A DNA stretch of 64,000 nt from Pseudoalteromonas sp. NC201 (GCF_002850255.1 NZ_CP022522.1:686097-750096), one strand, 5' to 3'; positions 1 to 9,087 are shown, counted from the first letter of the stretch. The notes: generated by a model from the sequence alone, not told the origin. Made by a program: numbers and translations.

Positions 1-55
1 CCCGCCTCGTCGTAACGCTTTGAGCTAACCCATTACAAGTCTGACTTCAGATTGA

Positions 56-80
56 TAAAAGCGGCTTAAAGATGGCCGCT
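56..80 (-). terminator. Rho-independent terminator of the GGDEF/EAL-like gene
   Basis: Read on the minus strand, AGCGGC and GCCGCT form a 6-bp stem around a 9-nt loop, followed by TTTTAT. The stop codon of the gene lies in the loop, so the terminator overlaps the end of the coding region. Confidence 0.7.
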
Positions 81-1988
81 TGCTTTGCCTATCCAGCTAC
101 CTTCTAATCTTGCAACGCCTGCAGCTTCCAGTTGTTTTGCCTGCTTGCTGGTGGCAACACAGGGTACAATCAAGTCGATCCGCTTGGCATTGCAATGGCT
201 TGCAAGATATTCAATGGAGCTCAGCAGCATCTCATCTTCATCCAAGTTTTCACAAATACTGGCTTCTAAACAAATGGCATCAAGTGGGAGTTTTAAGATC
301 CGATTGATGGTAAGAAAGCCGCTATTCACACCCGTTACCGCAACATTTGCACCTTTTGCTTTTAACGACTGCATCATTAAGCTCATATCACTAAAGTTTT
401 TGAGCACATCCGTTTCATTAAACTCAAATGTGATGAGTTGTGGCTGCGGGTAACGGCGTAGGATCTGGCTGATATATTCAAAATATTCTGCATCCGCGAT
501 TTCACTGTGGCTCAATTGCATGCTCCAAGCATGGTTCGATTTACGAAAACGGGTGATGCATAACTCAAGTAGCTTCATGCTAATTTGTGCGCGGAGTTTT
601 GGTTGCTTCATCACTGGATAAAAATGTTCGGCATCGATGATAGCGCCGCGCTCGTTAAGGACGCGTGCCGTGCAGTGGTACTGAATGTCAGCATGGTCGT
701 GACAAGATTTACGCGGCGTAAAAAAAGGAATGATGCGGTCTGATTCACACGCGCTTTGCAGTAAACGGGTGAGGTGGAGATTTTTTGATTGTTGCTGGGG
801 GTTTATTTGCAGCTGAGAATCAAAATAACACACTTGGGTATTTTGCTGTTGGGCCTGACGTAGCGCGAGAAAGGCATTTTCAAGTAACAACGCGCAATTG
901 CCTTTAGCAACACCCGCACACAAATTAACGTATAAATGCGGCGCGTCGTATATGGGTTTTGCACAAGGGAATGACTCGGTTAAGTTCGCCAAATAATGCT
1001 CACCATTTTCGATGCTGGTAACTAGCGCAATTTTAGAGGTGGTAAGGCGGTAAACCTCAAACGGATGGGTAAACTCGCTAAAGTAGCTCATGACTTTTGC
1101 CATAACGTTATCGCCGACTTCCGTGCCATAGAAGCTAATGATATCCTCAAGCTCCTTCACCCATACTACGCTTAAGCATAGGTGTTGCGATTTAGAATAT
1201 TTAAGTGCTTGCTCAAGGGCGATACGGTTGCCAAATCCGGTGCGGCTATCCGTTGTTAAGGTCTTCTTGTAGTACATAAAGTACAAGCTCACGACAACCA
1301 AAAACATCACAAAGAAGAAGCTAGCGTCAATGGCGGCATCCATTACACTTTCTTGTAACCGACTTTCTAAATCGTGAATGGTTAAGTCTGCACCTGCTAT
1401 ATAAGTAGTGCCATCGGGTAGCACAAAAGGAATAAACACACTTTTAAAGTGGCCCCATTTGTCTTTGGCTATTTCAAACACAGGTTCGGTAGAGTGAAAG
1501 GCGCTTTTTAGGGTAATCGAAGCCTCGGAATAAACATCTTGATAACGTGTTAGTCGGTTGAGTTTAAGATCTTCTCGGGTGTAACTGGACGCGGTAAAGT
1601 GCACGTAAGGTGGTTTAAGCACCATGGTATAGACGTATTCAACATTTAAAGCACGGGCAAGCTCGGTGAGGGCATGGCTTTTTTGTTTAAACTCGGCTGG
1701 GGTTATTTGCTCTGGTGACTCGTGATACTTTTTGCCTACAATGACGTTGGCGCTGGTGGCTGCATTGATTAGCTGGGCGTCGATCCTCGCCATGATATCG
1801 CGACGCGTATCATAATAGTTGGCGATAACATAAATCGATAGGGCAGCTAAAAAGATAAAAGAGGCTAAAACGAGCCAAGCAACGGGGAGTCGGGAAGTAT
1901 AACCTGTGAGCCCTAAAAGCGGCGTTGCTTTTGTCGTAGGCTGCTTAGATTTAGCTTTGAGAGGTTGAGCTATACTCCGAGTATTCAT
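66..1988 (-). CDS. Membrane protein with degenerate GGDEF and EAL domains
   Basis: Two membrane segments (about residues 35-58 and 220-240) enclose a periplasmic sensor-like region. A GGDEF-like domain (about 250-380) and an EAL-like domain (about 400-640) follow. Both look catalytically dead. The GGDEF signature position reads TTSKI. In the EAL part the EAL glutamate is missing, the usual DDFG is VNSG, and the usual EGVE is PCVA. Only the folds are recognisable, through FEFNETD (usually LEITES) and LPLDAICLE (usually LPvDxlKID). In known cases such as CsrD, dead GGDEF-EAL proteins act as regulators or adaptors, not as c-di-GMP enzymes. That role is inferred here; the target is unknown. The gene stands alone, with a 459-bp gap upstream and its own terminator. 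Confidence 0.8.
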   Translation of the reverse strand: MNTRSIAQPLKAKSKQPTTKATPLLGLTGYTSRLPVAWLVLASFIFLAALSIYVIANYYDTRRDIMARIDAQLINAATSANVIVGKKYHESPEQITPAEFKQKSHALTELARALNVEYVYTMVLKPPYVHFTASSYTREDLKLNRLTRYQDVYSEASITLKSAFHSTEPVFEIAKDKWGHFKSVFIPFVLPDGTTYIAGADLTIHDLESRLQESVMDAAIDASFFFVMFLVVVSLYFMYYKKTLTTDSRTGFGNRIALEQALKYSKSQHLCLSVVWVKELEDIISFYGTEVGDNVMAKVMSYFSEFTHPFEVYRLTTSKIALVTSIENGEHYLANLTESFPCAKPIYDAPHLYVNLCAGVAKGNCALLLENAFLALRQAQQQNTQVCYFDSQLQINPQQQSKNLHLTRLLQSACESDRIIPFFTPRKSCHDHADIQYHCTARVLNERGAIIDAEHFYPVMKQPKLRAQISMKLLELCITRFRKSNHAWSMQLSHSEIADAEYFEYISQILRRYPQPQLITFEFNETDVLKNFSDMSLMMQSLKAKGANVAVTGVNSGFLTINRILKLPLDAICLEASICENLDEDEMLLSSIEYLASHCNAKRIDLIVPCVATSKQAKQLEAAGVARLEGSWIGKASGHL

Positions 1989-2447
1989 GATAATCCTTTA
2001 TCCACAATATCGCGATTTAACGACGATCAAAATGCCTAACTAGCGTAAGCGTGGCAGCTGCTTTGTTACATAATATAAACAATACAACATAAATTGATGA
2101 CTTGAGAAGAAATAAAGCAAAAAATTTCCTCACCAATGATCAATAAAATGCATTGTTGCGAGCAAGTCGGTAATATACCGTTTTGTTGGGTTTATGTCCC
2201 CATTTTATACCTTATTTTTGACGAGAATGTAAAATAGAAACTAAGGTATTTTTCACTGAACTTTCGTTGGGTTTTCATAAAATTGTCAATGTTTCATGAA
2301 TTTTAACTAGACAATAGAAGACAATTCCCTTTCTTTACAGTAAAGTTAGCCATTTCATGTATCACAATCTCTTGTGCAATTTGTATCTACTCAATCTCTA
2401 AAATGGGTAGGTAAGCTACTGCACCGTTTGATGTTTAGGTAGTATTG
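1989..2447. other. Intergenic region between divergent genes, no gene seen
   Basis: This AT-rich stretch of about 460 bp separates the minus-strand GGDEF/EAL-like gene from plus-strand panP and must hold both promoters. I found no convincing small ORF with a ribosome binding site, no RNA gene and no strong hairpin. GTTGGGTTT occurs twice (near 2184 and 2266), too short to interpret. Confidence 0.5.
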
Positions 2448-4076
2448 ATGGGTCCAAAGCGTTGCGCCGTTGCGTCTGAAGAAAGCTTAATGCGTATATT
2501 TACCGTGCCTGAGGCGCCTGATTCAACTTTAAGCAGAATCGAGCAAGAAATCTCGAGCAATTTGGCTGGCTTTTTAAATGAGAATATTGCGGCAGTTGAA
2601 AAGCCACTGCACGAAGTTGAAAAAGACTTTCAGTCGGCGGTGATCCCCGAAGTGCCGATGTTTGTCTCCGACTATGCGCAAGATATCATGGAGCAATTAG
2701 TTGCCCACTCAGTGCATACCGCAGCCCCAAGCTTTATCGGGCATATGACCTCAGCTTTACCGCATTTTGTGTTGCCACTGTCGAAGTTGATGGTGGGACT
2801 CAATCAGAACCTAGTCAAAATTGAAACGTCAAAAGCCTTTACTCCGCTTGAACGTCAAGTATTGGGAATGATGCATCACTTGGTTTACGGCAGCGATGAT
2901 GCTTTCTACGATAAGTGGATGCACAGCGCAAAAACGTCACTAGGTGCTTTTTGTTCGGGTGGCACAATTGCGAATATAACCGCGCTTTGGATTGCAAGAA
3001 ACCGCTTATTAAAAGCGGATGGTGAATTTAAAGGTATTGGTGCATCGGGTATTGTGGCTGCAATGCTACATTATGGTTACCGAGGCTTAGCGGTATTGGT
3101 TTCTGAAAGAGGCCATTATTCGTTGGGTAAGGCCGCAGATGTGCTAGGTATTGGCCGCGATAACTTCATTTCAATCAAAACGGCTGGCAACAATAAGGTT
3201 GATGTTGACGCCATGCGAGCCAAAGCTAATGAGCTTGAAGCGCAAGGGATAAAAGTACTGGCTTTGGTTGGTGTTGCTGGGACGACCGAAACGGGTAATA
3301 TTGACCCTCTAGAAGAGATGGCTGATTTAGCTGAAGAACTCAATTGCCACTTTCATGTCGACGCCGCTTGGGGTGGGGCAACACTACTATCGAATAACAA
3401 TCGCTACCTTCTGAAAGGGGTGGAGCGAGCAGATTCAATAACCATAGATGCGCACAAGCAAATGTACGTGCCTATGGGAGCGGGTATGGTGTTATTTAAA
3501 GACCCAGCGGCATCTGATGCAATTGAACATCACGCCGAATACATATTACGGAAAGGCTCTAAAGATCTGGGAAGTCATACTTTAGAGGGGAGTCGTCCTG
3601 GTATGGCGATGTTAGTGCACGCATGTCTGCGTGTCATTGGTCGTCAAGGCTATGAGATGCTTATTGATAAAGGGATTGAAAAGGCGCGGTATTTTGCTGA
3701 ACTAATTAAACAAACCCCTGATTTTGAGCTGATCTCTGAACCTGAGCTATGTTTGCTGACTTACCGCTATGTGCCTGAGCAAATAAAAGCGGCAATCGCA
3801 CAAGCGGATGAGCAAGAAAAGATAGAGATTTATGCTGCACTTAACCGTTTTACTGCGAGTATGCAAAAGCGTCAGCGTGAAGCGGGCCGCTCTTTTGTTT
3901 CTCGAACACGTTTAACACCAGAGCAATATGACCGCCAACCCACGGTGGTATTTCGAGTGGTTTTGGCCAACCCTCTGACATCAGAGTCTTTGCTTAAAGA
4001 AATCATGGATGAGCAACGCCAATTGGCAATGTCAGATCCGGTATTTAAAAAATACCTCGCAAAATATATTAAATAA
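2448..4076 (+). CDS. panP: PLP-dependent aspartate 1-decarboxylase PanP
   Basis: This is a group II PLP-dependent decarboxylase of the PanP type, which makes beta-alanine from aspartate for pantothenate and CoA synthesis in bacteria lacking the pyruvoyl enzyme PanD. The N-terminal stretch LLRIFTVPEAPDSTLSRIEQ-like (here LMRIFTVPEAPDSTLSRIEQ) is typical of the subfamily. The PLP lysine is Lys337 in DAHKQMYVP, preceded by the cofactor-binding HVDAAWGG. Length (542 aa) fits. I chose ATG 2448 over the TTG just before it, because AGG at 2437-2439 is well spaced from it. The gene is monocistronic, with a terminator directly after it. Substrate assignment rests on subfamily resemblance; a glutamate or diaminobutyrate decarboxylase is the alternative. 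Confidence 0.88.
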   Translation: MGPKRCAVASEESLMRIFTVPEAPDSTLSRIEQEISSNLAGFLNENIAAVEKPLHEVEKDFQSAVIPEVPMFVSDYAQDIMEQLVAHSVHTAAPSFIGHMTSALPHFVLPLSKLMVGLNQNLVKIETSKAFTPLERQVLGMMHHLVYGSDDAFYDKWMHSAKTSLGAFCSGGTIANITALWIARNRLLKADGEFKGIGASGIVAAMLHYGYRGLAVLVSERGHYSLGKAADVLGIGRDNFISIKTAGNNKVDVDAMRAKANELEAQGIKVLALVGVAGTTETGNIDPLEEMADLAEELNCHFHVDAAWGGATLLSNNNRYLLKGVERADSITIDAHKQMYVPMGAGMVLFKDPAASDAIEHHAEYILRKGSKDLGSHTLEGSRPGMAMLVHACLRVIGRQGYEMLIDKGIEKARYFAELIKQTPDFELISEPELCLLTYRYVPEQIKAAIAQADEQEKIEIYAALNRFTASMQKRQREAGRSFVSRTRLTPEQYDRQPTVVFRVVLANPLTSESLLKEIMDEQRQLAMSDPVFKKYLAKYIK

Positions 4077-4085
4077 TCAACGAAT

Positions 4086-4110
4086 AAAGTGGCCTCGCGC
4101 CACTTTAATA
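4086..4110 (+). terminator. Terminator downstream of panP
   Basis: AAAGTGGC and GCCACTTT form an 8-bp stem around CTCGC, 10 bases after the panP stop. The U-tract is short (TTTAATAAT). Confidence 0.7.
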
Positions 4111-4286
4111 ATCTCAGGCTTATTACCTTTTAGCATTACCTCCTTTACGGATTACTCTACTTATATTCTTATTTCTTACATAATCGTGTGAAAATATTCC
4201 AAAACATAGGTTAATTCTAGTATTTAAGACTATGCTTAAAAATTATGGCGCGTTATGCTAGCAGAAAAGAATAAAATCTTCGTATT

Positions 4287-5330
4287 ATGTTGAAGAACTT
4301 TAGCAATGTCACTCAGAGGCTTAGGCGGCTCAGCTCGCAAGAGCTTGATGTATCGGGAACATTTCAAAGCTTCCTGATTGATTTACTAGATGAAGGTAAG
4401 CTTATCTTAGACGTCACTCGGGTTTCCGTTTGGTTGTTTGATGATCTTGACAAACCTTCTGAGCTTATCAATGTTGCTAATACAGATTGGCAGGGTGACG
4501 AGTTACCGGTGCAATTGCCAGCCTTAACATATGAAAACTTCCCCGCTTATTTTTCAGCAATCAACAGTGGTCAATCGATAGATGCGAATGACGCTGCCGC
4601 CGATCCCAGAACGTCTGAATTTCAAGAGTGTTATTTAACCCCAAACCACATAGTGACCATGTTAGATACGGTGATCTTTAAAAATGGTATTCCTCACGGA
4701 GTGGTGTGCTGTGAAGGGAATAATGGCGTACGTACGTGGCACAAAGATGAAATTGCTTTTGCGGAGATGATTGCGGACTGCTGCAGTCGCCGATTACTGG
4801 TTAAAGAGTTATGGCAGTTACAGCTGCAACTTACTGACATGGCGTTTAAAGATCCACTCACTGGATTGAGTAATCGACGTTTTTTAATGGATAACGCGAA
4901 ACGTGAGATCAGTCGTCATGCACGCTTTGATCATCCATTTAGTATGATGATGCTAGACATAGATCACTTTAAAAAAATCAACGATAATCACGGCCATGAA
5001 ACCGGTGATTTAGTGTTAAAAAGCTTTGCTGAGATCTGCGTAAATACCTTGAGGTTAGAAGATTGTATGTGTCGTTTAGGGGGGGAAGAGTTTATTGTGC
5101 TGTTACCTAACACGCCGGTAAATTCAGCGATGGTGATCGCCGAGCGCCTGCGACAAGAAATAGAGCAATCGGTTATCTCTACGCCATCAGGGGAGATCAC
5201 CATTACATCAAGCTTTGGGGTCGCAGCAGTCAATACCAATTTGCCTTTTGGTCATTCATTAAAAGCCGTTGATCACGCGGTATATCAAGCCAAAGCTGCA
5301 GGCCGCAACTGCGTGATCCCCGCGCAATAG
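4287..5330 (+). CDS. GAF-GGDEF diguanylate cyclase
   Basis: The protein has an N-terminal GAF domain (about residues 15-165) and a C-terminal GGDEF domain (about 185-345). There is no membrane segment, so it is a cytoplasmic c-di-GMP synthase under control of a bound ligand or a partner. The active-site signature is intact as GGEEF (within RLGGEEFIVLLPN). RLED lies five residues before it, the RxxD inhibitory site, so product inhibition is expected. DPLTGLSNRR marks the start of the GGDEF domain and LDIDHFKKIND carries a metal ligand. The gene stands alone. The GAF ligand cannot be read from the sequence. Confidence 0.9.
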   Translation: MLKNFSNVTQRLRRLSSQELDVSGTFQSFLIDLLDEGKLILDVTRVSVWLFDDLDKPSELINVANTDWQGDELPVQLPALTYENFPAYFSAINSGQSIDANDAAADPRTSEFQECYLTPNHIVTMLDTVIFKNGIPHGVVCCEGNNGVRTWHKDEIAFAEMIADCCSRRLLVKELWQLQLQLTDMAFKDPLTGLSNRRFLMDNAKREISRHARFDHPFSMMMLDIDHFKKINDNHGHETGDLVLKSFAEICVNTLRLEDCMCRLGGEEFIVLLPNTPVNSAMVIAERLRQEIEQSVISTPSGEITITSSFGVAAVNTNLPFGHSLKAVDHAVYQAKAAGRNCVIPAQ

Positions 5331-5387
5331 AGGTGGCGTTGAATACACTAACCACAATCGCAGCCAATTTGCTATTGCACGCTCAAG

Positions 5388-6089
5388 TTAGTTGAAGCGT
5401 CCGGCTCTGACGCGCTTTACCCTTTGGTTTATCCAGTGTCTAAAGCAGTGTGCATAGAGCCATTGCTTGATGCCAGTTAGATTTTTGTGTTGCTGATACA
5501 GCGCATCTGGACTTGTATAAAGCCCTAAATCGCGTGTGATACTTTGTTTTTGAATATATGCACCATTTAACGAAAAGCGATTATCGGGTTGCTGTAAACA
5601 GGGAGTAGAAATACCAAACCCAGTAAAGTTTTTTGCCATCGGGAACTGTTGCTGAACCTGCTTAAGGTAGCCGTCATCTATTATGTAACCTTCAAGCTCT
5701 ACCCAGCGCTCCTCTAGATAAACTTCAACCCAACTATGGATAATACTTTTTGGAGCAAACCACGCCAGTAGGGTAGGAATTAACCCTTGTTTAAGACTGT
5801 TGGCTATCTCAAACCCATGAACTCGGGTGGGAATATCACAAGCCCTTAGCAATGCGACCAGTAATGTTCCTTTGGTATTACATTGTCCATAGCCTTGCTT
5901 AAGCACTTGGCTTGCAGTTAGTGTATCTGTCTCACTATAACCAAACTCTATGTCGTCTTTGATGAAGTTATAGATTTGCTCCGCTGCCGTGATTTCATCA
6001 AGTTGCCGCCAACCTTTTGCTTCTATTAAGCTTTGGATCTCTGAATGTTGATAATCAACTAAAGGGGTAGTTACTAAAAATTGCTTCAT
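5388..6089 (-). CDS. Transglutaminase-like domain protein
   Basis: This 233-residue protein has a transglutaminase-like fold of the bacterial cysteine protease/amidase type. The catalytic Cys is in GYGQCNTKGTLLVALLRA, His in IIHSWVEVYL and the acidic residue in ELEGYIIDD, in the family's usual order. There is no signal peptide or membrane segment, so it is probably cytoplasmic. Members of this family hydrolyse or crosslink peptide bonds, but this one's substrate is unknown. The N-terminus begins MKQFLVTTPLVDY; a plausible Shine-Dalgarno (AGGAG in GGAGCAT on the minus strand) lies just upstream. It converges with the GGDEF gene at 5330. Confidence 0.75.
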   Translation of the reverse strand: MKQFLVTTPLVDYQHSEIQSLIEAKGWRQLDEITAAEQIYNFIKDDIEFGYSETDTLTASQVLKQGYGQCNTKGTLLVALLRACDIPTRVHGFEIANSLKQGLIPTLLAWFAPKSIIHSWVEVYLEERWVELEGYIIDDGYLKQVQQQFPMAKNFTGFGISTPCLQQPDNRFSLNGAYIQKQSITRDLGLYTSPDALYQQHKNLTGIKQWLYAHCFRHWINQRVKRVRAGRFN

Positions 6090-6219
6090 GGTTATGCTCC
6101 TATTTTGGTAGCAGTGTGATGCAACTTAGGTAACTAAGCTTGAATAAACTGGCTAAGTTCATGGTTAGTTAATGGGTGTACAATTAAGTTTTTTTATTTT
6201 GTATTTAGGGAAGGAGCCT

Positions 6220-6330
6220 ATGAGAAAAACAACAAAGATTGTTGATAAGGTATGTACTGACAAAGTACTGAAGCAGCGACCAAGTAACCGCGATGACATA
6301 TCTTACGGTTATGGAGGATCGCTTGCATGA
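6220..6330 (+). CDS. Small 36-residue protein, translationally coupled
   Basis: This short gene encodes 36 residues, starting MRKTTKIVDKVC and ending GYGGSLA. It has a strong ribosome binding site (AAGGAG at 6211-6216, 3-4 bases before the start). Its stop codon overlaps the start of the next gene as ATGA, so the two are probably translationally coupled. The product is basic at the N-terminus, has no membrane segment and has a single Cys. I recognise no family. It could be a genuine small protein or a leader peptide that drives translation of the membrane protein. Confidence 0.6.
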   Translation: MRKTTKIVDKVCTDKVLKQRPSNRDDISYGYGGSLA

Positions 6331-6725
6331 AATGGAAAGTCTTATTTTATTTCTTACTACTGACGTTTATTACCTCAATCTATGATGCATTTACACTGCC
6401 GGACCATTTAGCAATAGAATCAAGCATGTTTACTGGGATTGTGTTATTGGTCGCAGATCTCTTAAATGTATTTGGTGCTTTTTGCGTTGCTTATGGCAAG
6501 CGTCCTGTTACAGATGTGTGGTTTTGGGGCGCATCATTAGCACTATTTGTTACCGCCAATGTTTACATTCAGATCCAGGCATTTATTCAGTTTCGTATTG
6601 GCTATACGGTCGATGAGATGATTGTTCATTCGATTATTTTTCTCGTCGTATTAACCATATCGTCGCTACCTATGGTCAAGCTGATTGATGAAGCTTATAA
6701 GCGAGGTAATAAACAAACGGCTTAG
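6327..6725 (+). CDS. Small four-TM inner membrane protein, unknown function
   Basis: The 132-residue product is almost all membrane: hydrophobic stretches at about residues 3-20, 33-55, 66-85 and 98-118. I recognise no family and no catalytic motif. The start is well set by GGAGG at 6313-6317, nine bases upstream. The preceding 36-codon gene overlaps it by ATGA, so they form a two-gene unit. The end overlaps the converging AraC gene by 4 bases. Confidence 0.7.
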   Translation: MKWKVLFYFLLLTFITSIYDAFTLPDHLAIESSMFTGIVLLVADLLNVFGAFCVAYGKRPVTDVWFWGASLALFVTANVYIQIQAFIQFRIGYTVDEMIVHSIIFLVVLTISSLPMVKLIDEAYKRGNKQTA

Positions 6726-7411
6726 TTTATAGCGCTTTGTGTTTTTAATGCCTCAGTCGGTGTAATGCCAAACTGCCGTTTAAATGTTCGGCTCAAATGA
6801 GCGCTATCTGCAAACCCCGCGAGCATGGCTGCTTGTGTAAGGTTGTTGCCTTGTTGTATGGCGACAACTGAACAGATCAGCCTGCGCCACAGCACATAAG
6901 GTCGCCATGCTATCCCCACTTGCTCCGTAAACAGATGTAAAAAGCGACTTGGTGAGAGATAAAGTGACTCGGCAATCGTATTTGCGCTGAAGTGACTGGG
7001 TTTAAGGCAAGTTTGTGCGTTAAAACAAGCATCTAATTGCGCCAATACACGGTCAATTCGTGGATCTAAATCCGTCGTTGGTAGCTCGGTAAGTCCTACT
7101 GTGCGTATTAACTCGGCAAGCTTGGCATTGCTCTTTGGTGCGGTATTTATCTCGATTGCTGCGCAGCTGTTGCTCTGGAGTTGCCCGCCATACACGCTTT
7201 TTGGCTCGACTAATATCACCCAGCCTGAGGTCATTTTTAAGCTATGTTCTACGCCACTAGCAATTACGCTTGGGCCAAATAGCGTTTTGTCACCGATTTG
7301 CGCGATACAGTCGCTCACGGGCAGGTTGATTTGAATAAGGTGATGTGAATGGCGCGCGGCATTCAAGTTTTTGACAAATGAGGCGAATATACCCGGAGTG
7401 AGGTGCAGCAT
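6722..7411 (-). CDS. AraC-family transcriptional regulator
   Basis: The 229-residue protein has an N-terminal cupin-like sensing region (about 15-110) and a C-terminal AraC double helix-turn-helix (about 130-225). The first helix region includes TIAESLYLSPSRFLHLFTEQ. The second includes NLTQAAMLAGFADSAHLSRT, then FKRQFGITPTEAL, the family signature. The ligand is unknown. The ATG sits directly after the T-run of the ppaC terminator and no good Shine-Dalgarno is visible, so expression probably depends on readthrough from ppaC, a weak start, or a start further in. It converges with the small membrane protein gene. Confidence 0.85.
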   Translation of the reverse strand: MLHLTPGIFASFVKNLNAARHSHHLIQINLPVSDCIAQIGDKTLFGPSVIASGVEHSLKMTSGWVILVEPKSVYGGQLQSNSCAAIEINTAPKSNAKLAELIRTVGLTELPTTDLDPRIDRVLAQLDACFNAQTCLKPSHFSANTIAESLYLSPSRFLHLFTEQVGIAWRPYVLWRRLICSVVAIQQGNNLTQAAMLAGFADSAHLSRTFKRQFGITPTEALKTQSAIN

Positions 7412-7438
7412 AAAAACAGCCGAGACTTTCGTCTCGGC
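7412..7438 (-). terminator. Terminator of ppaC
   Basis: GCCGAGAC and GTCTCGGC form a perfect 8-bp stem around a 4-nt loop. On the minus strand it is followed by TGTTTTTA, which runs into the ATG of the AraC gene. Confidence 0.85.
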
Positions 7439-7446
7439 GAGCAGTA

Positions 7447-8370
7447 TTAACCAGCGAATGCGTCTTGCAATGGTGGTACAACTTGCTTTTTACGGCTCAG
7501 TACGCCGTCCAACCATACTTTGCTTGCTTCAGGCTCAACGTCGTATGCTTTTGCGATGATCGCTTCATCATCAGAAGCGATCAGCATTTGTGAGCCTTCT
7601 TTCATGATATCAGTAAGTAGCAGCATTACACTGTGGCGATTACCTTCTTCTTTTAATTTTGCGATATCGGCATGTAGCTCATCTTTGATCTTGTCAAATA
7701 CAGCAAGATCAACCACTTCAAGCTGGCCAATACCAACAAGGTTGCCATTCATATTAAAGTCTTTGAAATCACGCATGACCAGGTCACGAATTGGTGTGCC
7801 TTCAACTGCTGATTTCACCTTGAACATTTCCATGCCAAGCTCTTTAGCATCATCAACACCCGCGATTTTTGCAAGTGCTTCAACACATTTGATATCCGCA
7901 GTGGTACAAGTTGGTGATTTGAAGATGACTGTGTCGCTTAGGATTGCACACATCATGATGCCAGCAATATTTGCTGGGATTTCTACATCGTAGAAGTCGT
8001 ACATCATTTTAATAATCGTGTTACTACAGCCAACAGGGCGGATCCAACACTCAAGTGGTGTTGAAGTTGTAAGGTCGCCTAGTTTGTGGTGATCAACTAC
8101 GCCAACCACAGTTGCTTTATCGATGTCGTCTGGTGCTTGCGTTTTTTCAGTGTGGTCAACGATATACACATCTTCGCCAGCATAGCTCATCTTAAGCTCT
8201 GGTGCTTCAAAACCAAAACGGTCAAGAATAAACTGAGTCTCCGGTGAGACTTCACCCAAACGCGTTGGGATTGCTTCTTCACCAATTTGGTTTTTTAAAT
8301 AAGCAAGTGCGATTGCACCGCAGATTGAATCTGAATCAGGGATCTTATGACCCACTACATACATTGCCAT
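7447..8370 (-). CDS. ppaC: Manganese-dependent inorganic pyrophosphatase
   Basis: This is a family II inorganic pyrophosphatase of the DHH superfamily, which hydrolyses PPi to phosphate in the cytoplasm. The metal-binding motifs are present in order: VVGHKIPDSDSICGAIALAY near the N-terminus (His, Asp, Asp), VYIVDHTEK, and the DHH motif in VVDHHKLGD. The C-terminal DHHA2 domain (about 190-305) ends with the substrate-binding SRKKQVVPPLQDAF. Length (307 aa) is typical. GGAGTTCCGTCA precedes the ATG on the minus strand, a good ribosome binding site. There are no CBS domains, so this is the simple form, not the nucleotide-regulated one. Confidence 0.95.
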   Translation of the reverse strand: MAMYVVGHKIPDSDSICGAIALAYLKNQIGEEAIPTRLGEVSPETQFILDRFGFEAPELKMSYAGEDVYIVDHTEKTQAPDDIDKATVVGVVDHHKLGDLTTSTPLECWIRPVGCSNTIIKMMYDFYDVEIPANIAGIMMCAILSDTVIFKSPTCTTADIKCVEALAKIAGVDDAKELGMEMFKVKSAVEGTPIRDLVMRDFKDFNMNGNLVGIGQLEVVDLAVFDKIKDELHADIAKLKEEGNRHSVMLLLTDIMKEGSQMLIASDDEAIIAKAYDVEPEASKVWLDGVLSRKKQVVPPLQDAFAG

Positions 8371-8577
8371 TGACGGAACTCCTTAAAATTTTGCCCACAT
8401 TCTAGCAAAATAACTTGTCATTTAAATAGTGTAAATGCGCAATTTGGCGTAGATAGGGGACGGTAACGACAGATTGTTGAATTAGGCGAAATAGCCTCGG
8501 TGAGCAAGGGCTAATTGAGCATGTATAAATGTAAATTAGTATTATACACTAACCGCTCAAACGCTTAGGAGATAGGT

Positions 8578-9063
8578 ATGATTCAAATGAGCCGTAAGGG
8601 CTGGAATAACGTGGTGATCTTTTCCATGTTACTGATGATCTTTTTTCTCAACGGTCTCCACTATAAATTGAATCCCAGCGACGATAAAGCAAAGATTCAA
8701 GCTGTGCTACCAGAGCAAAGCTTTGTCTTAACCGTGGCATTTCCTGGCTATAAAATTGAACGCATTGGTACAAGCTGGCGTATAGAGTTACCGCAAGGCT
8801 CAAACCAGGCCTTTAGCGAAGATGCCTTAGGTGCGCTTGTCGCCAAGTGGCAAAGTTTACAGCTATTGGTTGTTGAGGCGCCAAAGCAGTTGGAGCCCGC
8901 GTTGAGCGCTGCGCAGTTTTGGCTAGCAACTCAAGAGCTTCCGCTTAGCTACCAGCTGTATCCTAGCGATAATGGCTTTGTATTATTTGATAAACAACAA
9001 CAGCGTTGGTTTGAGCTTGATAGTGTGCAAGCCAAAGCATTATTTCTACCGATAGAATTGTAA
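8578..9063 (+). CDS. Single-TM hypothetical protein upstream of mutM
   Basis: The 161-residue product has a short cytoplasmic N-terminus, one membrane segment (about residues 11-26, VVIFSMLLMIFFLNGL) and a soluble region that probably faces the periplasm. No catalytic motif or family is recognised. It has a good ribosome binding site (TAGGAGAT before the ATG) and lies 24 bp before mutM, so the two are probably cotranscribed. Nothing in the sequence ties its function to DNA repair. Confidence 0.7.
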   Translation: MIQMSRKGWNNVVIFSMLLMIFFLNGLHYKLNPSDDKAKIQAVLPEQSFVLTVAFPGYKIERIGTSWRIELPQGSNQAFSEDALGALVAKWQSLQLLVVEAPKQLEPALSAAQFWLATQELPLSYQLYPSDNGFVLFDKQQQRWFELDSVQAKALFLPIEL

Positions 9064-9087
9064 TACCACACAGTAATAGAGTGAATT

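Noticed and set aside
4009..4191. 60-codon frame at the end of panP
   Set aside because: It overlaps the panP 3' end and reads through its terminator.
7101..7334. 77-codon plus-strand frame opposite the AraC gene
   Set aside because: It lies wholly inside the AraC coding region and has no ribosome binding site.
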